Shown here piece by piece: positions 1 to 5,946 of a stretch of 6,878 nt of DNA (the first letter of the stretch is position 1; each line of letters opens with the position of its first letter). Source of the DNA: Gallionella sp. (GTDB taxonomy: Bacteria; Pseudomonadota; Gammaproteobacteria; Burkholderiales; Gallionellaceae). Position numbers and translations under genes: made by a program. Where the stretch lies: assembly GCA_029850565.1 (NCBI GenBank), contig JARCRR010000096.1, positions 1-6,878 of the forward strand, read 5' to 3'. A model generated the notes under the pieces. It was given only the letters and a program-made list of their open reading frames with translations, was not told the DNA's origin and did not search any database.

Positions 1-213
1 TTTGCATGGAAGGTGGATGCGGGCGTCACGCCTTTGGAGGCGACAGAATCCCTGTTGCCACCCTCGTGGGTGTTGGACCTGACTTTCGATACCGGTAAAG
101 AATATTGGCTGGTGTTCGAGAACTTCGACGTCATCATGCGCTACAACACCAGCAGCTACTACGCGATGTCCGTACATCAGTTGGCGATGGAGTTGAAGGC
201 TGCGAAACGTTAG
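1..213 (+). CDS. mltB: Lytic murein transglycosylase B (MltB-like), C-terminal fragment
   Basis: Partial gene: only the last 70 codons lie in the window, and the frame is open from base 1 to the TAG at 211-213. The visible protein contains EYWLVFENFDVIMRYNTSSY followed by YAMSVHQLA. This matches the conserved end of the MltB/SltB lytic transglycosylase family, where an N-F-x-V-I-x-R-Y-N segment precedes a Y-A-M-x-V-x-x-L helix. Family members cleave the MurNAc-GlcNAc bond of peptidoglycan, forming 1,6-anhydroMurNAc in the periplasm, and are often lipoproteins. The catalytic glutamate and the N-terminus lie outside the window, so activity and lipidation cannot be judged. The gene converges on the NlpC/P60 lipoprotein gene with two bases between the stops. 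A GTG at 13 is an internal codon, not the start. The family call is fairly secure; the exact subfamily is less so. Confidence 0.85.
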   Translation, partial: FAWKVDAGVTPLEATESLLPPSWVLDLTFDTGKEYWLVFENFDVIMRYNTSSYYAMSVHQLAMELKAAKR

Positions 214-215
214 GT

Positions 216-674
216 CTAGCGGATGCGCCGCGCGCCGTTGTAGCGCGACTTCCAATAGTTGTATTGCATCGGCTCGACGCGGATACGATCGCCGCTCTTG
301 GGTGAATGCACGAACTTTCCTTCGCCCACATAGATGCCCACATGCGAGAAGGGTTGACGCAGCGTGTTGTAGAACACCAGATCGCCCGGACGCAATTCGC
401 TTTGATCGATGGGCAGGCCGACACGGCTGATTTCGCGGCTGGTGCGCGGTAGCGAGACATTAAGTTCATGTCTGAACACATGGCCGACGTAGCCGCTGCA
501 ATCGAATCCACTATCACTTGAATTGCCGCCGTAACGATAGGGAGTCTCTGCCAGGCTCATGGCGTACATCACCAGATCGTTCATTCGATCATTCGATGAG
601 TTGTCGGGTCTGGGTGCGGGTGAGCCACAGCCAATGAGCAAAGTGGCGAGCAAGAAGGGCAGGATAATTTTCAT
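216..674 (-). CDS. NlpC/P60 (C40) peptidoglycan endopeptidase lipoprotein
   Basis: Protein of 152 residues. A short signal peptide (residues 1-15) ends in a lipobox L-I-G-C, with Cys16 as the probable lipidation site. A Ser/Asn/Pro-rich linker runs to about residue 30, and an NlpC/P60 domain fills the rest. The catalytic residues are visible: Cys59 in FDCSGYV, His111 in SHVGIYVG and His123 in FVHSP, a complete C40 triad. R-P-G-D-L-V-F at 95-101 is also typical. Such enzymes (E. coli MepS/Spr relatives) usually cut peptide bonds in the stem or crosslinks of peptidoglycan. This is a minimal one-domain form with no SH3 or LysM targeting module. The ATG at 674 is chosen because it directly precedes the signal peptide, although no Shine-Dalgarno sequence is visible (the bases before it read cgcccc). 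The gene is convergent with mltB and divergent from surE. The substrate is inferred from the family. Confidence 0.92.
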   Translation of the reverse strand: MKIILPFLLATLLIGCGSPAPRPDNSSNDRMNDLVMYAMSLAETPYRYGGNSSDSGFDCSGYVGHVFRHELNVSLPRTSREISRVGLPIDQSELRPGDLVFYNTLRQPFSHVGIYVGEGKFVHSPKSGDRIRVEPMQYNYWKSRYNGARRIR

Positions 675-823
675 GGGGCGAATTTTCAGTCGAGTCGCTC
701 CATGTGTAAAGCAACATATCTAAAGGTGCCGTCATTCAGGAATGGAATGATAGGCGCGGATAGCCCGTGATCTGCCCATCTCAAGTAGAATCCGCGCTGA
801 ACTAAAATGGAGCAACACTTCTG
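675..823. promoter_or_regulatory. Divergent intergenic region between the NlpC/P60 gene and surE
   Basis: These 149 bases should hold the promoters of both flanking genes. On the + strand, TAGAAT at 786-791 followed by CCGCGC is a plausible -10 box and discriminator for surE, about 26 nt of leader before the ATG. The hexamer 17 bases upstream (gcccgt) does not resemble a -35 box, so an activator or another sigma factor may be needed, or the call may be wrong. GGAG at 809-812 is the likely surE ribosome binding site. I found no clear sigma-70 promoter for the - strand gene and no operator-like inverted repeat. Confidence 0.3.
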
Positions 824-1573
824 ATGCGTATTCTGATCTCCAACGACGACGGCTATTTCTCGCCGGGTTTGGCGTGCTTGGCAAAGCACCTTTCCGCTAT
901 CGCAGACGTGGTAGTGGTGGCTCCCGAACGTGACCGTAGCGGTGCCAGCAATTCCCTGACCTTGAGCCGACCGCTCAATCTTAAACGCGCTTCCAGCGGC
1001 TTCTATTTCGTGGATGGCACACCGACCGATTGCGTGCATCTAGCGGTGACCGGCATGTTGGATACTCAGCCGGATATGGTGGTCTCCGGCATCAATTCCG
1101 GTGCGAACATGGGCGACGACACTATCTACTCCGGCACGGTGGCAGCGGCGACAGAAGGTTTTCTGCTCGGTATCCCATCCATCGCGATCTCGATGGCCAA
1201 GCACGATCCGGAGCATTACGACACGGCGGGCAAGGTGGCGGTGGAACTGGTTCAACGTTTTCAGAAGGAGCAGCATCCGCACCCCTGGTTGCTTAACGTG
1301 AATGTGCCCGATATTCCCTACGAGCAATTGCGGGGCATGGAAGTGACCCGTCTAGGCAAACGCCACAAAGCCGAACCTGTGGTGAAGAGCAGCAACCCGC
1401 ACGGACAGCCGGTGTACTGGGTAGGTGCGGCGGGCAAGGCGCAGGATGCAGGTGAAGGAACGGATTTCTACGCAACGGCGCAGAGCCGTGTCTCTATCAC
1501 CCCCTTGCAGATCGACCTCACACAATACAGCCAGTTGGATGCCGTGCGTTCTTGGTTAGGCGGTGCTGCATGA
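824..1573 (+). CDS. surE: 5'/3'-nucleotidase SurE (stationary-phase survival protein)
   Basis: Protein of 249 residues, the usual SurE length. SurE is a cytoplasmic, divalent-metal-dependent phosphatase that dephosphorylates nucleoside 5'- and 3'-monophosphates and, in some species, short polyphosphate. The metal-site residues are all present: Asp8-Asp9 in the N-terminal ILISNDDG, Ser39 in APERDRSGAS, and Asn91 in VSGINSGAN. The following GDDTIYSGTVAAATEG is the family's conserved active-site helix region. The ATG at 824 is preceded by GGAG at 809-812 and begins exactly at the conserved M-R-I-L start, so I am confident of it. The TGA at 1571-1573 overlaps the ATG of pcm, implying translational coupling. 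It is the first gene of a four-gene operon (surE-pcm-nlpD-radical SAM). The classic link to stationary-phase survival comes from E. coli; the physiological substrate here is not shown by the sequence. Confidence 0.97.
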   Translation: MRILISNDDGYFSPGLACLAKHLSAIADVVVVAPERDRSGASNSLTLSRPLNLKRASSGFYFVDGTPTDCVHLAVTGMLDTQPDMVVSGINSGANMGDDTIYSGTVAAATEGFLLGIPSIAISMAKHDPEHYDTAGKVAVELVQRFQKEQHPHPWLLNVNVPDIPYEQLRGMEVTRLGKRHKAEPVVKSSNPHGQPVYWVGAAGKAQDAGEGTDFYATAQSRVSITPLQIDLTQYSQLDAVRSWLGGAA

Positions 1574-2226
1574 ATTCTATGCACGCGGGCATCGGCATGA
1601 CCTCGGCGCGCACACGCGGTCGCATGATCGAGCGTCTGCGCACACAGGGAATCCAGGACGAGACCGTGTTGGCGGCGATGAACAGCGTGCCGCGCCATGC
1701 TTTCGTGGATGAGGCTTTGTCCAGCCGTGCCTATGACGATGTCTCGCTTCCCATCGGATACTCGCAGACGATCTCGCAGCCCTACATCGTGGCGCGTATG
1801 ACCGAGATATTGCGCAACGGCAAACAATTGGGGCGTGTACTCGAAGTCGGTACGGGTTGTGGTTATCAGGCGGCGGTGTTGGCGCATGTGGCGAAAGAGG
1901 TCTACACCGTGGAGCGCATCCAACCATTGTTCGCCAAAGCCAAGAAACAATTGTTCGACCTGAAGTTGCGCAATGTCATCGTGCGCTATGCGGACGGCAC
2001 TTCAGGACTGACTGACGGTGCGCCGTTCGATGGCATCATCATGGCCTGTGCCGCGCCCGCGCTGTCTGCCACGCTCAAAGAGCAACTGGCGGTGGGTGGT
2101 AGAATGGTGCTGCCGATAGGCACGCAAGAACAGTTCCTGTATCTGATCGAACGCGACGAGTCCGGCTTTCGTGAGACGCGTTTGGAAGCAGTGAAATTCG
2201 TACCTTTGTTGATGGGGAAAGCATGA
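1570..2226 (+). CDS. pcm: Protein-L-isoaspartate O-methyltransferase
   Basis: Protein of 218 residues from the ATG at 1570. It transfers a methyl group from S-adenosylmethionine to L-isoaspartyl residues that form in ageing proteins, starting their repair to aspartate. Visible signatures are TISQPY (67-72) with the conserved active-site serine, the SAM-binding motif I VLEVGTGCG (90-98), and a C-terminal RLEAVKFVPL stretch that closely resembles E. coli Pcm. The start at 1570 forms an ATGA overlap with the surE stop, and AGGCGG at 1558-1563 serves as ribosome binding site. A TTG at 1552 would extend the frame six codons into surE and looks unlikely. ATG at 1579 or 1597 remains possible, because the first 15 or so residues are poorly conserved. 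The gene ends in another ATGA overlap, with nlpD. Pairing with surE is a widespread arrangement and suggests a shared role in stress or stationary-phase maintenance. Confidence 0.95.
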   Translation: MNSMHAGIGMTSARTRGRMIERLRTQGIQDETVLAAMNSVPRHAFVDEALSSRAYDDVSLPIGYSQTISQPYIVARMTEILRNGKQLGRVLEVGTGCGYQAAVLAHVAKEVYTVERIQPLFAKAKKQLFDLKLRNVIVRYADGTSGLTDGAPFDGIIMACAAPALSATLKEQLAVGGRMVLPIGTQEQFLYLIERDESGFRETRLEAVKFVPLLMGKA

Positions 2227-3173
2227 CAGCAGTTCGGAAAATCGCGCAGCGCACTTTGTGGTCGGCGACATCGGTCGCGGTCTTGTTGGCTGCTTGCGGC
2301 GCACCCGCGCCTAGCGGAAGGAAAGCGCCTATCGTGGAATACGGCAGCGGGGTGCAGCAGTCGACCGAGGACACCACTCTGGTTTCGCCACAAAGACCTG
2401 CCGCACGCCCGTCTGAAACGACCGGCAAGATCCACATCGTACAGAAGGGCGATACGCTCTACAGCATCGCGTTCGTGAATGGCGTGGACTATCGCGACGT
2501 GGCTGAATGGAACGACATCAAAGACCCATCCGCCATCCAGATCGGTCAGCAACTGAAATTGAATATTCCCGTCGATGAGTCCGTCACACAAAGAGTGGAG
2601 GTCAAACCCGTTGTGCCGTTGGCGCCTCCCAAATTGGGCGGCATCAAGAACCAACCGAAGGTGGGTAGGCTGGCCTATAGCGAGGATGCTTTAGCCAAGG
2701 CTGACCGTATGCAGGAAGATGTTCCCCAGAATGCGTCAGCGGCGGTCGCTGCCAAGCCGCAGGTGATTAACCCGGCAAAAGACGACGGCCCTGAAGAAGC
2801 GATGGAGTGGGGCATGCCGACCAATGGCAAGGTCATCGCCGATTTCTCCGAGAGTGCGAACCGCAAGGGCGTGGACATCACCGGTAAACGTAGCCAAGCC
2901 ATCGTGGCGAGCGCATCCGGCAAGGTGGTGTACAGCGGTAGCGGTCTGCGCGGCTACGGCAAGCTCATTATCATCAAGCACAACAAGACCTTTCTGAGCG
3001 CCTATGCGCACAACGACCAGATACTGGTGAAAGAAGGGCAGAGCGTGAGCAAGGGGCAGAAGATCGCCGAGATGGGCAACACCGATGCCGACCAAGTCAA
3101 ACTGCACTTCGAGATACGCAAGCTGGGCAAACCGGTCGATCCGGCCAAGTATCTGCCGTTGGTCAAGTCTTGA
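2223..3173 (+). CDS. nlpD: NlpD-type lipoprotein: LysM + degenerate M23 (LytM) domain, probable amidase activator
   Basis: Protein of 316 residues. A signal peptide ends in the lipobox L-A-A-C with Cys25 as lipidation site. A LysM peptidoglycan-binding domain covers about 71-115 (HIVQKGDTLYSIA...QIGQQLKL). A Pro/Ala-rich linker follows, then an M23/LytM domain at about 195-313. In active M23 enzymes the first zinc ligand is the His of HxxxD. Here that place is Arg214 (R-K-G-V-D), while Asp218, His263 (YAHND) and His295 (LHFEIR) remain. The domain is therefore expected to lack hydrolase activity, like E. coli NlpD, which activates the amidase AmiC during daughter-cell separation. The ATG at 2223 overlaps the pcm stop (ATGA), with GGGGAA at 2214-2219 upstream. 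In E. coli nlpD precedes rpoS and carries its main promoter; here a radical SAM gene follows. The role as amidase activator is inferred from family and domain state. Confidence 0.93.
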   Translation: MTAVRKIAQRTLWSATSVAVLLAACGAPAPSGRKAPIVEYGSGVQQSTEDTTLVSPQRPAARPSETTGKIHIVQKGDTLYSIAFVNGVDYRDVAEWNDIKDPSAIQIGQQLKLNIPVDESVTQRVEVKPVVPLAPPKLGGIKNQPKVGRLAYSEDALAKADRMQEDVPQNASAAVAAKPQVINPAKDDGPEEAMEWGMPTNGKVIADFSESANRKGVDITGKRSQAIVASASGKVVYSGSGLRGYGKLIIIKHNKTFLSAYAHNDQILVKEGQSVSKGQKIAEMGNTDADQVKLHFEIRKLGKPVDPAKYLPLVKS

Positions 3174-4009
3174 GTGATAACTCCCTAAGCATCACAGACC
3201 ACAGCCGCGACAGCGCAGGACTTCGTTACGTCTATCCGGTCGTCTCGCGCCGTGCGGGTGGCATCTCCATCGGTATCAACCTCAATCCCAACAATGCCTG
3301 CAACTGGCGCTGCATCTATTGCCAAGTGCCCGATCTTACACGCGGTACTGTGCCACCCATCGACTTGATGTTGTTGGAGAAGGAGTTGAGTGGTTTTCTG
3401 CACGAACTACAGCACGGAGACTTCATGCAACGCGTCCCTCCCGAGGCACGCCGTATCAACGACATCGCTCTCTCTGGCAATGGAGAGCCGACCAGTGCAC
3501 AAGAGTTCGCCGAGGTCATCGAAGTCATCGCCAAACACAAACCCGCCGACCTCAAGCTGGTGCTCATCACCAACGGCAGCCTCATGCAGCGCGAGAACGT
3601 GCAACAAGGCTTGCGTCGCATGGTGCAACTGAATGGCGAAGTCTGGTTCAAATTGGATAGGGCCAGCGAAGCAGGGATGGCACAGGTCAACGACACCAAA
3701 ATGACGATGGACAAAGTGAGACATAACCTCGCCACCGCCATCGCCTGCTGTCCGAATACATGGCTACAAACCTGCTGGTTCGCCTTGGATGGCATCGCTC
3801 CCAGCAAGCAGGATGAAGACGACTATCTCGACCTGCTGGCGTCTTCGTTACGCGACGGCATCAAACCGCAGGGGGTGTTGCTCTACGGCTTGGCAAGACC
3901 CTCACTACAGCAGGAGGCGCCGCGCTTATCATCTTTGCCAAAAGAGAAGATGGATAGGTTCGCTCAACGGATAAGTGTGCTGGGCTTGAAGGTGCGCCTA
4001 TCCGCCTGA
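3170..4009 (+). CDS. Radical SAM protein, COG0731-like, substrate unknown
   Basis: Protein of 279 residues. CNWRCIYC at 44-51 gives the radical SAM cluster motif CX3CX2C (Cys44, Cys48, Cys51), which binds a [4Fe-4S] cluster for reductive cleavage of S-adenosylmethionine. LSGNGEPT at 101-108 is the GGE-type SAM-binding motif, here in the GNGEPT form. ITNGS at 133-137 and a C-terminal G-V-L-L-Y-G-L-A-R-P segment recall the COG0731 group of Fe-S oxidoreductases, which includes the tRNA wybutosine enzyme TYW1. I recognise the family but not a function. No auxiliary cluster domain or RNA-binding domain is apparent. The only plausible start is TTG at 3170, whose last two bases form part of the nlpD stop (TTGA overlap). 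There is no in-frame ATG or GTG before the cysteine motif and no good Shine-Dalgarno sequence, so translation probably depends on coupling to nlpD. The gene ends one base from the convergent gene's stop. Confidence 0.88.
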   Translation: MSDNSLSITDHSRDSAGLRYVYPVVSRRAGGISIGINLNPNNACNWRCIYCQVPDLTRGTVPPIDLMLLEKELSGFLHELQHGDFMQRVPPEARRINDIALSGNGEPTSAQEFAEVIEVIAKHKPADLKLVLITNGSLMQRENVQQGLRRMVQLNGEVWFKLDRASEAGMAQVNDTKMTMDKVRHNLATAIACCPNTWLQTCWFALDGIAPSKQDEDDYLDLLASSLRDGIKPQGVLLYGLARPSLQQEAPRLSSLPKEKMDRFAQRISVLGLKVRLSA

Positions 4010-4021
4010 GTCACAGGGCGG
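4002..4021. terminator. Weak hairpin spanning the two convergent stop codons
   Basis: CCGCC (4002-4006) pairs with GGCGG (4017-4021), and inside it TG (4007-4008) can pair with CA (4014-4015), with one bulged G. The loop holds the back-to-back stops TGA-G-TCA. Neither strand has a T-tract after the stem, so this is not a convincing intrinsic terminator. It could still act with Rho or protect transcript ends. It is the only structure I see separating the radical SAM gene from the convergent membrane-protein gene. Confidence 0.25.
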
Positions 4022-4922
4022 TCGAGAACGATGCACCGTAGGTGTGACTGATGATGCCGGGTGTCAGGCTACGCACTGCGTGGAAATCGACGGACTGATT
4101 CTCGGTGAAGTGGTATGACATTGAGACGGATACGTCGCGTTGTTCTGAACCGCCCGTCTCCGCCGCTTGTCCCGCTGCCAGTTCCATTCCTACATTGAAG
4201 TTGTCGCCGAATTGATATTCAGTGCCGAGCGAGCCGAAGAAGATGTTGTTGAAGTAGATGGATTTCTTCTGATCGTTGATCTCTATCTCACCCGGACTTC
4301 CCAGGATCGCATAGCCCAAGCCTGCGCTGAGGCTGAAGTCGCCAAACGATTTGCTGACATCCAGTTCGCCGAAATAGTCATTCACGCCCGTTCCCAAACC
4401 GACGGCCACATCGGCGGTTGCTAGCTTGACTTCGCCTTTTGCCGACACGGAAAGGAATGAGTCCTTTTCGTCCATCAGTTTGTAGCTGAGTGAGGAGGTG
4501 ATGTCGCCAAGGCCGGAAGTGGTGAGGATAGGAGTCGCAACTGTGGTGACTTCTTTCTTTTTGGATTCGTGATGATGGCTTTTGGCGACCTTACCGGAAG
4601 GGGCTGTCCTTGTGATGTAGGGGATGCTGACTTCAAACACATAGCTCTCGGTCTCTAGAGAGAATGCAATGGGGATGTCTCGCTGGCTGATCTCTTGTCC
4701 CGGCACTGAGGTGTCGGACATATCGGAGAGGCCGATGGAGGCAAAAATCCTTTTTTGGCCAGGGGCGGTGGGAGTGGTTTCTGTTGGTTTTTCCACGATA
4801 ACTTCCGCTGGTTTCTCCGCAGCGACTTCTTCGGCAAGCGCCGTTGCCGAGAAGAGGAATGAAAGAGATAGGAGCGTATTGCGAGCAATTAGGGTGAGTT
4901 CGTGGTGTGCGCTGGTTTTCAT
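4011..4922 (-). CDS. Secreted, probable outer-membrane beta-barrel protein, function unknown
   Basis: Protein of 303 residues from the ATG at 4922. A signal peptide (1-30: positive N-end, hydrophobic L-L-S-L-S-F-L-F-S, cleavage after A-L-A) is followed by a Glu/Lys/Pro/Thr-rich stretch (31-55). The rest consists of alternating short polar/hydrophobic strands with Gly and aromatic residues (for example FGDFSLSAGLGYAI, IYFNNIFFGSLGTEYQFG, DVSVSMSYHF), as expected for a transmembrane barrel. SGLGDI at 136-141 resembles a motif seen in the barrel family called phenol-degradation MetA-like (PF13557). I make that link only tentatively. An insert KSHHHESKKK (114-123) is strikingly rich in His and Lys. 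The reading frame extends to a TTG at 4958, but the ATG gives a clean signal peptide and lies downstream of a -10-like TACAAT (4965-4970, - strand), so it is preferred; its ribosome binding site (GAGA) is weak. Substrate and pathway cannot be told. Confidence 0.65.
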   Translation of the reverse strand: MKTSAHHELTLIARNTLLSLSFLFSATALAEEVAAEKPAEVIVEKPTETTPTAPGQKRIFASIGLSDMSDTSVPGQEISQRDIPIAFSLETESYVFEVSIPYITRTAPSGKVAKSHHHESKKKEVTTVATPILTTSGLGDITSSLSYKLMDEKDSFLSVSAKGEVKLATADVAVGLGTGVNDYFGELDVSKSFGDFSLSAGLGYAILGSPGEIEINDQKKSIYFNNIFFGSLGTEYQFGDNFNVGMELAAGQAAETGGSEQRDVSVSMSYHFTENQSVDFHAVRSLTPGIISHTYGASFSTAL

Positions 4923-4964
4923 GCTAAGTCTCGACGAGGTTTTAAGGTGATGCTTCAAGTGGAT

Positions 4965-4970
4965 ATTGTA
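4965..4970 (-). promoter_or_regulatory. Possible -10 box of the outer-membrane protein gene
   Basis: The - strand reads TACAAT here, 42 bases upstream of the ATG at 4922, which would give a leader of about 35 nt. No matching -35 hexamer lies 16-18 bases upstream (the sequence is gagcac). If this is the real promoter, transcription would start near the TTG at 4958, which argues against that TTG as start codon. Confidence 0.25.
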
Positions 4971-5041
4971 AGTGCTCCGATTGTCAGGTGCTCATTCAGT
5001 TCCCTTGATCTGTTAGTTGGGACAAAGGTGCTGACTGCCCG

Positions 5042-5070
5042 TTGAGTCAAAGCCTTGCTTCGGTTACAAT
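5042..5070 (+). promoter_or_regulatory. Sigma-70 promoter of rpsB
   Basis: TTGAGT (5042-5047) and TACAAT (5065-5070) are separated by exactly 17 bases and match the consensus at 4/6 and 5/6 positions. The -10 box is followed by GCGCGCCC, a GC-rich discriminator. Promoters with such discriminators in ribosomal genes are typically repressed by ppGpp/DksA in E. coli. Transcription should start near 5077, giving a leader of about 128 nt before the rpsB ATG. The start site is predicted, not shown. Confidence 0.7.
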
Positions 5071-5076
5071 GCGCGC

Positions 5077-5204
5077 CCTGTTTATCCGGCAACCGCTGAA
5101 TATTCAGTAATTCACACACTCGTTCATGTTGGGGTGTCCCTTGAATCACATGGGGGATCAGGCTGGCGAGTGGAAGACTTAACCCTTAACGATTGGAGAA
5201 TCAC
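5077..5204 (+). promoter_or_regulatory. Structured 5' leader of rpsB, candidate S2 autoregulatory element
   Basis: The predicted leader can fold into nested stems: CACTCG (5117-5122) with CGAGTG (5167-5172), extended by two U-G pairs; CATGT (5125-5129) with ACATG (5148-5152); and an apical GGG (5131-5133) with CCC (5138-5140). In E. coli and relatives, ribosomal protein S2 represses rpsB-tsf translation by binding the rpsB leader. Whether this leader is equivalent is inference. GGAG at 5195-5198 is the ribosome binding site, six bases from the ATG. An 11-base copy of the start region lies inside the folded part (see findings). Confidence 0.4.
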
Positions 5205-5930
5205 ATGGCAGTAACAATGCGTCAAATGCTGGAGGCGGGTGTCCATTTCGGTCACCAGACCCGTTTCTGGAACCCAAAGATGGCCCCTTATATCTTCGGT
5301 CATCGCAACAAAATTCATATCGTGAACTTGGAAAAGACCGTCGTGATGTTCAACGACGCGATGAAAGAAGTTCGCAAGATCTCTGCAAAGAAAGGCACCG
5401 TGCTGTTCGTCGCGACCAAGCGCCAAGCGCGCGAGATCATCCGCGAAGAGGCGATCCGCGCGGGTTCTCCTTTCGTTGATCATCGTTGGTTGGGCGGCAT
5501 GCTCACCAACTTCAAGACGGTCCAGATCTCCATCAAGCGCCTGAAAGAACTGGAAGCGATGATCGCCGACGGCAGCATCGAGAAGGTATCCAAGAAAGAA
5601 GGTCTGGTTCTGCGTCGCGAACTGGAAAAGCTGGAGCGTAGCTTGGGCGGTATCAAGGATCTGCAAGGTCTGCCTTCCGCCATCTTCGTCATCGACGTCG
5701 GCTACCAAAAGGGTACCGTCACTGAGGCGCAGAAGCTGGGCATCCCGGTCATCGGCGTTGTCGATACCAACCACAGCCCATTGGGCGTGGACTATGTCAT
5801 CCCGGGTAACGATGACTCTAGCCAAGCGATCCGTTTGTACGCACGTGGCGTAGCTGACGCGATCCTGGAAGGACGCGAGCAAGCGACCAACGATCTGGCT
5901 GCGCAGATCGCAGAAGGCGCTGCTGCCTAA
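5205..5930 (+). CDS. rpsB: 30S ribosomal protein S2
   Basis: Protein of 241 residues, the normal length for S2, a late-assembling protein of the small subunit that helps recruit S1. The N-terminus M-A-V-T-M-R-Q-M-L-E-A-G-V-H-F-G-H-Q-T-R is the standard S2 start. HRWLGGMLTN (93-102), LGGIKD (147-152) and PVIGVVDTN (181-189), with PGNDDS (200-205), are the conserved core segments. The ATG at 5205 is chosen over the TTG at 5193: GGAG at 5195-5198 is then correctly spaced as ribosome binding site, and the TTG would add four residues (M-E-N-H) foreign to the family while consuming that site. The gene has its own promoter and leader upstream and a strong hairpin directly after its stop, before tsf. 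The rpsB-tsf pair is nearly universal in bacteria. Confidence 0.98.
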   Translation: MAVTMRQMLEAGVHFGHQTRFWNPKMAPYIFGHRNKIHIVNLEKTVVMFNDAMKEVRKISAKKGTVLFVATKRQAREIIREEAIRAGSPFVDHRWLGGMLTNFKTVQISIKRLKELEAMIADGSIEKVSKKEGLVLRRELEKLERSLGGIKDLQGLPSAIFVIDVGYQKGTVTEAQKLGIPVIGVVDTNHSPLGVDYVIPGNDDSSQAIRLYARGVADAILEGREQATNDLAAQIAEGAAA

Positions 5931-5946
5931 GCAGGCCCGCCGCAAC

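Noticed and set aside
220..260. CGCGC...GCGCG hairpin near the mltB 3' end as a terminator
   Set aside because: It lies inside the NlpC/P60 coding sequence, and no T-tract follows on the mltB strand.
675..823. Sigma-54 promoter for surE
   Set aside because: No GG-N10-GC element with correct surroundings was found in this region.
1986..2654. Antisense open frame of 222 codons across the pcm-nlpD junction
   Set aside because: It lies over two genes with clear conserved motifs on the + strand, and its own translation shows no recognisable family or signal.
4923..4958. TTG at 4958 as start of the outer-membrane protein
   Set aside because: It adds 12 residues before an otherwise standard signal peptide, has no ribosome binding site, and coincides with the transcription start predicted from the -10-like box.
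5096..5107. Perfect 12-base palindrome CTGAATATTCAG in the rpsB leader, considered as an operator
   Set aside because: It lies downstream of the promoter, is not repeated at another promoter in the window, and folds only to a 4-bp AT-rich stem; chance is a reasonable explanation.
5193..5204. TTG at 5193 as start of rpsB
   Set aside because: It would overlap the GGAG ribosome binding site and add four residues not found in S2 proteins; the ATG at 5205 matches the family start.
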